Shown one piece after another: positions 1 through 12,965 of a DNA stretch of 64,000 bases. The notes below the pieces were generated by a model that was given only the letters and a program-made list of their open reading frames with translations, ran no database searches and was not told the DNA's origin. This DNA comes from Acanthaster planci (lineage: Eukaryota > Echinodermata > Asteroidea > Valvatida > Acanthasteridae). Made by a program: the position numbers and the translations under genes. The stretch's first letter is position 1. Every line of letters begins with the position of its first letter. Location: the NCBI RefSeq assembly GCF_001949145.1, contig NW_019091356.1:2334944-2398943 (forward strand). The letters are read 5' to 3'.

Positions 1-3000
1 CAACAACCCGATGCTGCCCGTAGTGATTTTCATTGGATCATACATGAGGCTTTACCAAAGTAGTTCTTACTTCAGATCCTGACCCCTTTCAAAATAGCAG
101 GCATAAGATACCCATTGAAATGAATGAACTAGGGCGACTGTATCCCTCAACTGTACAGAAAAAAAGAGCCTCAAAGTCTAATTCATTTTTTTAATTCATA
201 GTTTTGTACGAAGTTCGCTTATTTAAATATGGTACACCTGACCAAGAAACATAAGGTGCTAAATCTTGTTGCCGTACTTACAAATAAAAGAAAATGTCGA
301 CTTTGTCTTCACTGTTGAGTAAAATTATGCCGATTCATTACTGTTGACTTGACTCGGCATAAAAAAAATTGGCCCCATAAAAGGTTAGGTAGTCCCATAT
401 CAAGCTTGCCGTCTGTGTCATCGAAGTAGTTCATGGAACGAGAAACAAACAGGTGGAGAACTATATAAACTAGAATCTACCCACAGACTGGAATAGCTCA
501 AACTTGGCTGTTTTGCGGGTGTCCTTTTCGTGTGTATCTTGAACTTACGTCGAAACCATGATTCCGGAAGTAGCTCAAATAACTTCTCCCTATTTCTCAC
601 TGCATACTTCCAACCTGTGTTTCAGTCATGGCATTCATTCAATCTCATACACCCCCAAGCACCTATCACGCCATTTCGTATACCGAATCAAATGTCTCCC
701 GGGCCGAATGGTGTAAATTTGTGCCTGGCAGGAGTGGATGATGGGCATGACTCGAATTGCCAGTGAAATATTGACCAGCCACACAAATTCGAAACTGAGC
801 GGATGGGGTGTGGGTTGCTAGTCACCATACGAAACTGTAAAGGGTCAGTGTTCATGACACCGTAATGATGGACATCTTGTGCAGTCTTTTGCCCCTTACA
901 TCAACACCCGACGTGTACTTTATCGTGTTGGGTGCAGGGCCGCTATCCGTGCTAGATAATATCTTTAGTCCAAAGGCCTACATGAACTTTGAAACTGTCG
1001 GCGCGTCGGGCCTGGTACGGGGATTTCCCCCAATAAATATATGTATACAACTGATTATTGATTGCGCAACGGACAGTTATGGACGAGTTCTGTGTACGCA
1101 TTAAAAAAAAAAAAGTAGTGAAGTCAGCAACGATAATGGTTTCGAGGCCAGCAGATGTGATCGGCAAATCAAACTGTCTTTAAAATAACCCTTACAGCTT
1201 ACTTCCCTCGTGTTTATATTGGTTCATCACATCTGCCTGTCCGTCGTCAGAGTGGATGGCTGAACTCCACATAGGCCTAATAATTCGATTTTATTATTTC
1301 ATGCCCATTTTTGGGGGGGTCATTACCGAAGTGTGACGAAGCCGGCACGTCACTATTAAAACCTAACATAATAGGCCCCTCTATGAAGAGATTATGGGGA
1401 CAGTCTTTGTTGGAATCGAGGGCCATTCGGTGGCAGCTAGCATCCTGCAGTGCAGACACCATGAGGCCGTCCTCGCCTTAAGGGCGCACTGCCCAATTCA
1501 AGGGGAATTCTTCAGCAGGATGAGGCGCTCAAAAAGTACCCGTACATTTTATTTGACAAAGAGGAGAATTTGTGGCCCAAGAATTTGTGGGATTGTGGAA
1601 GAATGGCCTAGAATGAACTTTCTAGATTCAAGGGCTCCCATTCTACGGCAAAGCATAAACAAATGCTACTGAAAAATTGTCCCAAGAGCCTAACAAGGTG
1701 GAGGGATGTCATTTGAAAAATGGCCGCAGACAGACTTGGGAACGTTCACTTTTTGGGAGGTGAGTTTTTTTTGGTGGATAATTTAAAATTTCATCGGTTA
1801 ACCTACTAAAAATTGAAAATCAATTGAGAGCTGAATGACCCCAGAACACTTTGTTTTTTTGTTTGAGAGGCCTGTGAGGGACTTCGGTTGCCCGCACCGG
1901 GGCTGCAAACGTGGTCGATTTTACATTGTCTTCAATTGGGCTTCAGTTTCAGTGCACCCCTAGGGGGTTATTAATGGGTTGTCGACAGTCAAAGGTTAAG
2001 CAGACCCACCCATGCAGGCCACAGGTCACGAGCACATGCCTCATGGTTGTGCATAATGCGCGCTACAGTCCCCAAATGTTGTTGTCCCCAGCGGTAGGCC
2101 TGCATACCTGCAATTGTTTTAAAGGAGGAAACACTTTCCACATAAAACATGAATCCTTTTTAAAAATGTTCTCCGAAGTTCAATACAGTCGCAGTCTTAC
2201 CTAAATGGGGTCAGGGAGAAATACATGTGGATAGAAGGGTCGGCATCCTTGTACATTTACCAAATGTTGATTTGTGACGAATTCAAATAAACTCGGTGAG
2301 GCAACATCACCTTAATTAAACTATTGGCTACTAATGGTTCTGTCAATAATCCAGAGCTACCAATATTTTAAATAGCAGTACATGCACTTTGGATTAATTT
2401 TTGGCCGATCAACAGGGTCACCCACATTGCATGCTCAATTTAGTGATATTGAAGTGCAGATTAGAGATAACCGGGGAACAACACGGCGTGTTGGATGTAT
2501 TCTATTTAAGGGTGGGAGCTCTGAACTTGAAGACCCTTACGTGACTGATTCACATAGCTCCGTGATCACATGTTCGCGAGTAGCTCACAAGAACATGAGT
2601 CTACGGTGGCGAGGAGCAGGAAAATACACCCGCAGGGATAGGTGAAGCTACAGCCATTTACCCGATGAGCCCTTTGAAGAAGATAACCAAGTGTGGGTGT
2701 AGTTTATGGTCCAGTTTAGTTTGCGTAGGATTAACAGAGATTTCACCATACAGCAAGGAAACCAAGTTTAAATCCAGTGAAAAATTGTGTTTTGTCTCTG
2801 GATTCGTTGACGAGCTGCCGTCATCGACCTAGCTCTAGCCGGTTTGGGAGCCAACCATCGATTAAAAGCGACTTTGAAGTAGTGTAGGCTCACCTCGTTC
2901 ATGCCGGCTGCATCACGTTTGTGAAGAAACAACCTGAAAGATCTAGTCGTAATATCTATTAGCACACACGCATCCGCTTCCAAAAAAGACAGAGGCAGAC
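1..3000. other. Upstream region without a supported gene
   Basis: I see no exon here that I can defend. Open frames are short, lack recognisable domains and carry no convincing paired splice sites. The last 50 bases belong to the first exon or 5' UTR of gene A: in-frame stops TAG at 2944 and TAA at 2950 limit how far its reading frame can extend upstream. A 5' UTR exon or promoter of gene A could lie here, but nothing pins it down. Confidence 0.5.
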
Positions 3001-4590
3001 ATGGCAGACAACACAATCTGCGTTTCTGCCCCTGCTGTGATCGAGGGTAGATGTTCGTGCCGCAGTTGCAACGTGAGCAACCCTGAGCCAAGATGGAAAT
3101 TGCCGCCGCTGCTGCCCGATATTTCTGAGTACAGATGCATGCAATCGTATGGTATGTAAGACTCACTAATTTTTTTCTCCAACATCCTTTGCATTCAGGG
3201 ATGGTTTAATTAAACGCGTGGAGATTAAATAGTTGGTGGGTGGATGACAGTAGTAAATAGATGAAAGTTCAGCAGATATGAGATGTCTTGCTAGTAGGAT
3301 GGATGCGTGAATGAGTGATGGATTTGGGCCAAGCGAGGGTCAAAATTCGTAGAGATGTATTCGGAATACACAAGTCCTCTTTATCGGTTGGCCAGCGAGT
3401 TTGTTTTTCTTTTCGCTTTTTTAAATGTCAGGTAGAGTTATAGTTGTATTGCTAGTGAATTTGACAATTATCCAGTTATTGCATCTTTGTATATTCCTTA
3501 ATTCATGACACGCTTCTTTCTTATTCTTCCATAATCAGTATATAAAAACATTACTCCGTGCTGCGCACCCATTCCCATTACCACGACCACCGGAGTACCA
3601 AAGAGGACGACACCTGTCAGTGTCACTAGCCCGTTGACCAACCAGACTGATCATGGGACCATCACCTCATCAAGGTCCACACCCCCCGATGTTTTGACCG
3701 CACTCCCGTCCTTCACTACACCCTTCGATGCAGGCCCTCCTTTGCTGTACCTACTGTCTCTTCTACTGATTCTTCCTGTTGCAGTCGCCATATACCTAAT
3801 GCAAGTATTCTTAGGCAGTGGATAAACAATTGTGTTTGACTGATCGATCGTTGGAGTAATCAGTGATTGATCAATAAATCGGTCCCCTGGTCAATTTAAT
3901 CAATCAGTCAATTCACCAAAAAATCAAGCAAGCAATCAATGTCACAGGAGATCAGTTTCATGTAGAAAATAAGTCCAGACAATCAATAAATATATCAAAA
4001 TAACCTGATGATGTTCTAAAGAAAGTCTTCAACAAGTTTGTTTGGTTTAGAATATTCACTTTGTTAATGTTGAGTGTCATCCTTGGTGTTTGTTGGTTTA
4101 TTGGTGCACATTTATGTTTCGTTTTCCTTTTCATGCACATAAGTTCCATCGTATGGCTCCATGTCTTTATTATGAAACAACAGTCACTTCCATACACGTC
4201 TCACATAGGCCCACTGGTATTATTTCATTTTATGCTAGTTGGCGATATTGCCAACCTAAGGAAAAACAAGATGACGATGATGCTGACAGCTCGTCGAACT
4301 CACAAGAATTGACGAAACCAGCCTGTGATGTTTCCTACGCAAACGAGAAGGCAGAACACACGATACCAGAGCCATCGATCCCAGCCACTCCAGACCACTC
4401 GGTGCGCGCCACCCAAACTAACCAGTCTGGGAACGAGGATGAGGGCGGAAACGTCGGGCTCGGGGAAGAAAGTGAATCCATCCCTTGGGAGGAGGTTGTA
4501 CAAATGGTGGATGTGCCTGCCGGGGAGACCACAGAATCGGATGAAGACGAAACAGGAGAAGAGGCCCAAGATGAGTCATCATGGCTGTAG
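3001..4590 (+). CDS. Gene A: small Cys-rich single-pass membrane protein, unrecognised family
   Basis: Three exons: 3001-3151, 3539-3800 and 4239-4590 (254 residues, introns in phase 1 and phase 2). Exon 1 gives an N-terminus with the pattern C-x10-C-x-C-x2-C, where the fourth Cys is followed by NVS (possible N-glycosylation), then a Pro-rich stretch and a fifth Cys. Exon 2 opens with a CC pair, continues as a Thr/Ser/Pro stalk, and ends in a transmembrane segment (LLYLLSLLLILPVAVAIY). Exon 3 is a very acidic tail with PWEE and YANE motifs. No signal peptide is visible, and the in-frame TAA 49 bases upstream leaves room only for an undetected upstream exon. The second intron fits the paralogues only if it uses a GC donor (GCAAGT at 3801). 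It is first of four tandem paralogues. The function is unknown; a type III receptor-like topology is inferred. Confidence 0.72.
3801..4238 (+). other. GC-AG intron of gene A
   Basis: Using GCAAGT at 3801 as donor and CTAG at 4235-4238 as acceptor gives a phase 2 intron. That matches the phase and position of the equivalent intron just after the membrane segment in genes B, C and D. The nearby GT at 3805 would end the exon in phase 0 and break the frame into the acidic tail. Confidence 0.6.
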
Positions 4591-6704
4591 TCAGCGTCGG
4601 ATGGCTAGTTTGGAATTATCGAATAACCACGCTCTAGATTCTTTTTATCTGCTTCCCCGGCTCCAAAATGGCTTCACAACGTAACTCCGCATCTCTTCAC
4701 ACAAGTTAAATTGTCCCCCAAAGGTTGGGTTGGTCAGGGCGCGCATAAGATGCCTATCGTTGCCTCCTTTTCTTCAGCTGTGGATCCATTTATTTTTACA
4801 AATGTAATCTAAGATTATCACTGTATGAATTTTTACATGGCCTTTTACATGACTCTCGTCAGAATTCTTATGATTTAATTATGAATGATGAATAAGGTAA
4901 TGTGCTGTGTTCATGCGATTTCATTTTCTTATACGCATGTTTGTGTGCACTGTGTACTCCTCTGCTACGTTTAAAAACCATTCGGCATCCCTGTCTGTTA
5001 ACTGTTTTGAAAGATGCACGTAATAAACAGTTGCGCTTTCCGGACAACAGAGGGTGCTGTTACTTTGATCTCACAAGGAAAGACACTGTTCATTTTATAG
5101 GATTTTCTTTTCAAATCTTCACACCAAATTGTGCTTAAAGAAAACATTTCTAATAAAGGGTTTGGGTTATTGCTGTGCACTCGGACAACAATGAAGCATC
5201 AAAGACAAGGAAATGCAGGCCATTAAACAAAATACTAAATTTTCTAGCATTTTTCTTTTGTGTACAGATTAATGGTACAGATTAATGTAACATTGTGGTT
5301 TTCTTCACAGAATGACATCACGGTTTGGCTCGCAAATATGGTAATATTAGAATAGAACAAAAAAGGACAAAACACCCTTTAAAATAGCAAAACAAAAATA
5401 TTGAAACAAGGTTTACTGACATTCGAAGGTGCATTCTTGGGGGTTGTATTTAATTTAAAAAAACCTGCACAGACCCTTTAAATATTACTGACATCTTTTA
5501 GCCCCTGTATTGTTTATAGTACTTTTATTAATCAGTAATTACTGTCGGGGTTTTGACACTCGACAAGCTTTGCTCTTTGTATAGCTGCATGTCAGTCTTT
5601 GCTTCTTAAAAATCTTTGGAATCTCCGTGTTTATTAGCGAACTAAACAAAATGTGTTGATTGGTTGGTTTCTGCTGACTGTATTGGAAGCATTGTTCGGT
5701 TGAGATTAAAATCTATAAGTGAACCAAGAATGGCGATACCTTCCATCCAGTGCATGATGTGAATTGTTTGCACGAAACATGTAAATATTTCTAAAATTAT
5801 TTTCATGGAGGCTGCGAAGGGTGAAATTGCAGTAGTCGCATTGCACCCGTCAATGACAAAAAATTCACTTTCGTAATTGTTTTCATTCCGGAGATCTGTA
5901 TAAAGTTAAGCCGTGTGTGAAATGTTACAACCTATTGAAAATGCGATATATAGGCCTAAGAAATTTTTAAAATAAAACAGGATAGACCTTCCAAAGTATA
6001 CAAATGTACGTAGAGGTGGATCTTTTCCAAAGTTGTATTTTCGTCTGTGCACATGTTCACAAGACAAGGGAAGTCGACCGTTCTCGTCCTACTTCTGACA
6101 CCCACCGCGTCATTCAATGGGCCCACCTCGGCCGAGGCAGGTTTAACAACAACAGATGCTTGTCGCTGACGTTGTAATGCCTCAGTCATTTTTTCTTGAA
6201 CACTGAAATCGGTTCCGTTCCCGCAATGAGCCGTATTCTACGATGTGGATGAACATGTCGAGCAAGGAAATCACCTTTCTGCTGGGAACATGAAAGTAAT
6301 CAAGGTTTCACCACTTCTGTCTGTCTGCGTCTTCCACTCAATTGATTGAGTTGTAACTTCTACAAAAATGTAACCCTGAACCTGTTGGTATGTCTGCCGG
6401 CAAACAGCATGAATACTACATGCAGGCCTATAATTGTCGCTAACAATGCCCAACAAATAGTCTATTTTGGTCGTCCTGGGTTTGAATCTGTGAAGTTCTT
6501 CCGCCATTATGAGCCACCAAGGCGGAAGTAGAAACATTGTGCACATCCCATGCGATTATTGCTGTTACTGCCGGACTGCGCTTGCAGGAGGAAACAAAGA
6601 GCGGTACACGCATACGTGAGGTCTATAGGCTCCGTGTTTCCGAGTCGATCTGGGGAGGCCTACCTTCTTCTAAGAGCATCCGACGGGGGGAAGTAGTAAC
6701 AACC
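4591..6704. other. Spacer between genes A and B
   Basis: This is AT-rich non-coding sequence with the 3' UTR of gene A at its left end. Polyadenylation signal candidates lie at about 5021 and at 5152. At the right end the frame of gene B is open back to 6537, so 6537-6704 could be 5' UTR or extra N-terminal coding sequence. I see no exon in between. Confidence 0.5.
5152..5157 (+). terminator. Polyadenylation signal candidate for gene A
   Basis: AATAAA about 560 bases after the stop codon of gene A, in AT-rich sequence. Another AATAAA lies near 5021. Which is used cannot be told from sequence alone. Confidence 0.4.
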
Positions 6705-9700
6705 ATGGCGAATGATACATGGTGCATTCAGGTACCAGTGATCCTTGGGAATATCTCGGTCTGCCGCGGTTGCAACGTCACTCACACTGAGGAATATGTG
6801 AAGCCGCCCGAGCTGCCGGATCTTTCGAAATACAAGAGCAAGTGTACGCAATGGCCCCGCGGTATGTTACACTTGCCCAAATTCTCTGCTTATTTAATTT
6901 TTTTCGAGAATTTTGATTTAGGGCCTACTCTCCTTTTAAAATTTTGTCTACACTGGCAGCAGCCCTGTTGCCAGCTTCAGAAATTAAGGGGGCACAGCAT
7001 CAGATAGGGAGCTACATAACAAGAACAAAACATTTGTATGCTTATGCTGTTTAACTGATGGGGGACAGCTTCTCACCGGGTGGTAGGCCCCATCAGGGCC
7101 CCCTTGGCGACGGGCCCGACTGACAGGTATCAGTTGATTCCAGTATTTGGAATGGTGTAAAAGTTGGATGTCAAAAGTATATTGAAAAAGTATTCACGGG
7201 GGACACCAATGGTTTGTCCAGGAATGGATGAAGGGTGGATGAAGGGATGGGCCAAAAACTCCGGACAATTATTCATTGGGAAGCTAATTGCTAACATTTT
7301 TACATAAGCCTTCATAGTTTCGGAAATTGGTCAATTATAACGGGTCCGACTTCATGATAAACATTAGTTTTGGTTCATGCACCGATAATGAAAGCATTTC
7401 TTTTTTGTTATCCCTTCAGCCCATCCGTGTTGCGAACCTTGCCCTACAACCACTGAACCACCAACTTCCACAGGTACCAGCCTATGCATTGTCTACGTTT
7501 AACCCACTGAAACTCAAACCGATAATTTGCCTACCACCTCACTGTGTAATCAAGTCTGTCTTTTTTTTCAATCAGGCTTTTTCTCTGTATCTAGTTTTGC
7601 TTGTGATTCCCAGCCACTTCCTGATCTTACTCCCATTATAGATGATCATTCTGTATATTCGCAGATTACTGAGGACTGAACCGTGGGCGATTTAGGGTGA
7701 AAATGGTTAATAGGTTCTGAAAAAGATTAAGTCATCGAAACAATACATCCATTTGAAAGAAGAAATTACACTCTCACCTGTGTTATCGTATTGCTATAGT
7801 TTAAATTGGAGGGAATGAATGGATAACAAAGTGTAAGCAAATAAAAAAAGTAAGCAATTACACCAATGAATAAATGAATTAACATCCACATCCATATTGT
7901 CGAGCGATACCATAACTCTACCTTTGACTACAACTGTTGCGATGGCAGCAGTTGTTAAAACAATTTCTACTGTAAAAATGTTTCTTACAGCCGTCGCTTA
8001 ACAGCAACGGATACAATCATTACCGCCGCAACAGGTACAACCATTATAGGTACGACCATTGCCACTGCAATAGGTACAACCATAACCACCGCAACAGGTA
8101 CAACCATTGTAGGTACGACCATAACCACCGCAACAGGTATAACCATTATAGGTACAACCATTGCCACTGCAATAGGTACAACCACAACCAACGCAACAGG
8201 TACAACTTTAAGCACCGCAACAGGTACAACCTTAACCACCGCAACAGGTACAACCTTTATAGGTACAACCATTGCCACTGCAATAGGTACGACCATCAAT
8301 GGCACAACGGGATTCACCCCAGGCGGCACTATTACATCTACGGTTACTCCTCAAGTTCTTCCTAATGTTACTTGGATGTATTCGCTTTTCACATTGCTTG
8401 GATTCATGGTCTTCCTAGCCATCATTAATTGGCGTAGAGCGTAAGTGCTTCGTCCTGGTATTGGAATTATGGTCAGACATTTTTAGTGTTGGATAGAGCT
8501 GGAATTAGGTTTTTGTTGAGAAAAAAATGGCTCTCAAAACGTAACAGTGTTGTTTAAAAACTACATTCCAGTCCGAGTTTACAGAAAATAGAAGGCGTAG
8601 AACGTAGAGCGTAGCAGTGTTGTTTAAAAACTGCATTCCAGTCCGAGTTTACAGAAAATAGAAGGCATGGAAATATATCCATATCTTGACAATAGACTGC
8701 GCCACACGCATGACAGCTTTTGTACACAGAGGCCCACACGGGTAAAACTGGGGAATCACCAATGACGCATATTCATCAGAGGGATGGAGCATTCAGCGAA
8801 GCGTGCATGTTCATGCGGCGCCATTATACCGACGTCATTTTCCTCGTCCCTTGTTCCTGGGCAGTGTCTTCCAATGACCTGTTAAAAAGAAATGTGGTCA
8901 TGAAAAGGCTCAGCACTTACAACAAGTTGAACCTTCCGGGAAAAGTTTAACCCCGTACCCATGCGTTGGCAGTCAATGGTACAAGGCTTATCTATCGTTT
9001 CATTCAAGGAAATGATTTGCAGTTTCTCCGTCTGTTGCTCATTCTAAAACGTTGCTTGCCAAAGAAAAAAAACGAAAAGTAGCTTTCATATACAGACAAC
9101 ACTGTGCGTAAAAACCTATTCGCTTGAGAACTACAGCTCCCTCAAACGGTCAAATCTTTTAAACATTTTAAGATTCATCATTTGTGTGTATTTTCTTTGT
9201 TTGCTCGTTTAAGTTCTTCTTTTTTTTTAATAGTCGTCGAGTTTCAAAAGCCACCCAAAAGAAAGACGACCAGATTTTACTTGTCTACCCTCCGAATCCG
9301 TCATCCAAGAAGTAAGAAACAACATTTTAGGAATTCCGTTTTACAACAAATGTATTGTTTTTAAAAAAAGTCAATCTCTACAGCCCTAATGATGTTTTAG
9401 TGTTGTGTTTGTAAACCACAAAGTAATGAAAAGTAGCTTATCCAAGTATTGACTGGGTGACATGTTTTTTTGGGGGGGGGGCTCACAGCTGGTCTTCTTA
9501 CCTTAACAATATGCTCCCTTCCTGGAAGGGAACTGTGCGACGTACACTGTTCCAATCATCTTTCAGAGAAGTGTATGAAAACAATCAGCGACTCTTTTTT
9601 CAATGACCCCCTTTTGATCAGTGCTTGTGTGTTGACAAGGATGATTTACCTTCAACATGTATTTGTGCATACGCAGCTACAACCACGTCGTGTTTTATTA

Positions 9701-10177
9701 TGAAAGTGTTGTGACTCACAAGACAAAAAGAAGTATACATCTCAGTTCTTGTCACCTCTAACGCGTGACACCAAAACTCTCGTTTGTTGATGACGGTAAC
9801 ATGAGTGAATGAATGGTTTTCGCAGGCTTATTACTTTCAGGATGTTGGTCATACAAGAAAGCCTTTTGATCTTTATTCATTGTGTTGCCTGCAGGTATTA
9901 CAGATTGCGTTTCGGCACGTCAAAACCCTCCCCTGTTCCAGACAGTCCACCAGCCCAGAAAAACCCGGCTTTCGAAAACGATTACGAGAAGGAGCCCACC
10001 CACCCTATGATGGAGTCGACAGCCCCGGCCAACAATCAGGGTTACGTGAGCAATGTCGAGGATGAAACTGGCGGGTCGGACAAGGACTTTGGAGACGCCA
10101 GTCTGGCAAGGGTTAAGCTCCAACCTGATCCGAATGAAAAGAAGTCTTCGGAGAAGATGAAAGGTGAGGATAATTAG
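6705..10177 (+). CDS. Gene B: Cys-rich membrane protein with Thr-rich repeat stalk, unrecognised family
   Basis: Four exons: 6705-6861, 7420-7473, 8005-8440 and 9895-10177 (309 residues, intron phases 1, 1, 2). Exon 1 starts in a good context (ACCATGG) and has C-x12-C-x2-C followed by NVT, a Pro-Glu-Leu-Pro stretch and another Cys, closely like gene A. The small second exon carries HPCCEPCPTTTEPP, matching the CC pair that in gene A sits at the start of the stalk exon. Exon 3 is a mucin-like Thr/Ala/Ile/Gly repeat followed by the membrane segment (WMYSLFTLLGFMVFLAIINW). Exon 4 is a charged tail containing GYVSNVEDETG, shared in part with gene C. The first acceptor candidate of exon 3 (7990) would run into a stop after two codons, so the AG at 8004 was chosen. 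Type III topology is inferred and the function is unknown. Confidence 0.72.
8010..8310 (+). repeat. Thr-rich tandem coding repeat in gene B stalk
   Basis: Degenerate repeats of roughly 18-24 bases built on GGTACAACC encode variants of GTTIATAI and TTATGTTI. About 100 residues are almost entirely Thr, Ala, Ile and Gly. The reading frame stays open throughout, and phase 1 in and phase 2 out agree with the neighbouring exons. The composition suits a densely O-glycosylated extracellular stalk. The array length may be polymorphic. Confidence 0.75.
8541..8680. repeat. 70-bp tandem duplication in gene B intron
   Basis: A segment starting CAGTGTTGTTTAAAAACT is present twice with a 70-base period (8541 and 8611). 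The copies are nearly identical, so the duplication is recent. It lies in the last intron of gene B. Confidence 0.8.
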
Positions 10178-12965
10178 CCGGCTCGGAATCTGTTGTTTGC
10201 GTCCGTGGTCTAAACGGAGAGGGCGAAGACACAGAACGATAGTAAACACTGGTAACAAAAATGAACCTAACATGAACTTGATTGAAAATTGGCTTCATTA
10301 GTACAAAAATCTGCTCTTAAAGAAAAAGGTAAAGAAACTTTTTGTTGCATGTTGAAGCTGCGTTTAGATTATTGTGTAACTGGATCGTAATTTCTGTTTT
10401 CTTAATTTTTTTTTACTGCACAGTAGTCACACAGAATTTACTTTCTCTAACGGTTCTCGATCAGTTCCTAAGTAGGGACAAACAAATATATAAAATGTTA
10501 TAAGTGTACAACCAACTTTGCACAGAGACTCTGTTCGGAAGTAAACAGGCATGCGCATGAGCATTCGGGTTGAACATTTCTTGCTATGGCGCCTAACAAA
10601 CGATCCTAGAGGTACTGTTATCGTGTATGACATTGTCTGCTGAGGAGACTCCTTTGAGTAGAGCCATGCAATCGGGTCCAAGTCCGCGGCAACCGGCTGG
10701 AGTGAATAGTCATTCAAACAAATAGCGTAACCGGGAGGGGAGGATTTCTGATAAACGAAGATACAATAGTCCATGGGCGGATATTTCTTGTTTACATGTG
10801 GGGGGTGATTTCTGAAAGCTCAACGCGGCCTGAATCCCAGGCAAGTAAGGAATCCGTGTACTAGATAAAGACGCGCGTAGTCGTGACTGGAACAAGTGGG
10901 GTATGCTTATCTTTGTGTGTGTGTGTGGGGGGGGGGGGATATATCCCGCATCCCCCGGGATCTCTGCCCACGTAGAAGGCCTCTGTACACCGATACCCCA
11001 CATCTACTGTTCTGGTTACTAGCTCTGATCATGGAGGAATAAAACACATTCCTCCATGCTCTGATATAGCTGAACATCCTGGTCCCCGGGGGGGGGGGGT
11101 GAAAGAGGATGATGATATTGCACTATTAAGTAAGCATCAGGTGACATGAAGTACACGCGGTGACAAATCCTGGGCGTGCCACTGTATTCAATATGTAAAG
11201 CGGAAAGACGGGACATTGTAACCCAGATTGTATTGCAAATGTAAACGCTATTTTCGTTATGTGTTTTTGCTTTTACAACTTATTACATAGATTTATCTTC
11301 ATGCGTTATCTAAAATGTAAGCCAGTGATTCGGTTGGAATTGTTTTCGTTATAGAGCATTACTTTAAAATGTTGCAATTCGCTATGGTAGCATAAATAAC
11401 AGTAAGCAAATACAATAAAATCAGGATAAAAACAAAAGAAGACAACAGCTTGTAGTTGAGGTCAAACATGCAGACTGTATATTTAAGCTTTGTATGAAAG
11501 AAAAGTAGGCCTGCCTGTACCAAAGATAAACAGGTACACACCAACCATATTGGGGAAATTCCTTTTAATGCGCTAGAATAGTGTAGGAATGGCTAGATTG
11601 CTTTATTAATTAAGATAAAGTTTACAAACTAATCATTTTTAAATGTGTTAAACAACTTCTCAAGTTTCACAGTACATGTTTTTACAAGAAACATAACTAA
11701 TTGGAACGAGTAAGCAACTTAGTGTCGAAATGAAAGTTTACAGGCGTTCGAAATTTGAATTTTGTGTCATTCGTAAAATTTTGCATAACTGGTTTATAGG
11801 GCTGAATTACTGCTTTGGTTGGTGGTTAAAATATATGTGTAAACATTTGGGATAATACGTATAGCGTGGCGCCCTTCCAAAGTACATTCTTCCTTAAGTA
11901 CTTGATTGTTATATTGAAAAATACTTGTTGCTATTCCGCATGAGAGTGGATTCCTTTGAAAAGCTGTTGCAAATTATGAGGGAAAACATGTTGTGTCGAA
12001 TTAATGATGACAATGGCTTATTCAGGCAAACTGCAAAAATTAAACCCATAAAAATACGATACACTTTACAAAATAAATCAAACATATTACACTATAAAGG
12101 ACATTAAATTTCAGAATAAATCCACTGACAGGACGAAGAAAAAGAGAATGAGAGACTCTCTATGACAGAGCAAAACCCCAAAAGTGAATTCGAGCACTGT
12201 CGCCCAAAGGGCGTGCCTCCCCATATCTTCCACAACGAGCAACACGAATAAAGATATGACACGGTATATAACAATGTAACATACAATACACGAGGGGTCA
12301 GGATACAGAGATACAATACACTGAGACGGGATACATAAATATCGCAAAAATGTGGAAAATTATATAAATATATTATATGATATTGTAAGTGTGCGCTGAG
12401 TGAGTACACAGTCCTATATGAATTAAACGGAATATCACCTACAGTGGAAATATCGTTGTGTTTGTGTGAATTTTATGGTGCACTGCAGTTTTATGCTTCA
12501 ACCAATGGTTGCCCCCTCTACCCGTAGACCGTGTCAGTTGGTTGTTTTCAAAGTTATATCAGCAACTATTAACATGAGATGAGGGTCATCATATAAGCTG
12601 CAAGCACTCAATGTGAAATGTTAATCCGCGCGCATAGATTATATGACGGAAACATGGTAAACGATTCCACAGATGAGGTCTAATGTCATCTGAGCGGATG
12701 TGCAATTCCCTGAGCGTGGACAACTCGTGAAACTTGAACAGTTTCTGAGACTGACCACATTGCATGCTGCATGGCTCGTCCAGCCTGATTCGCGAAGAAA
12801 TTTACGACTCACTTGAGTACCGTTCTCATGACTCCCAAGAATATTGTCTTGGAGGAAAAATTATTGCTTAACTGGCAGGACTTACGCTGTCGTTTCGCTG
12901 TCGTTTTGCCCGCAACGCCAAGCTCGGTAAATATGATTCTGTGAAAGGAAACTGTGAGGATCATC
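10178..12965. other. Spacer between genes B and C
   Basis: AT-rich non-coding sequence. It contains a short GT run followed by a G run near 10915-10937 and another G run near 11088. The 3' UTR of gene B must start here but no polyadenylation signal stands out; AATAAA occurs near 11413 and 12071. I see no exon. Confidence 0.5.

Noticed and set aside
3840-3960. Apparent repeats of CAATCA/GATCAAT after the gene A membrane exon
   Set aside because: Simple AT-rich low-complexity sequence with irregular spacing; not a CRISPR array or defined repeat.
6537-6704. Possible N-terminal extension or signal peptide of gene B starting at 6537
   Set aside because: The frame is open, but the start segment is only weakly hydrophobic, it would precede a long charged stretch, and the paralogues A and C have in-frame stops close upstream of their ATG.
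7985-8329. 114-codon frame on the - strand with repeating Val/Pro/Met units
   Set aside because: It is the antisense shadow of the gene B Thr-rich repeat. The + strand reading joins in phase with three other exons and a membrane segment.
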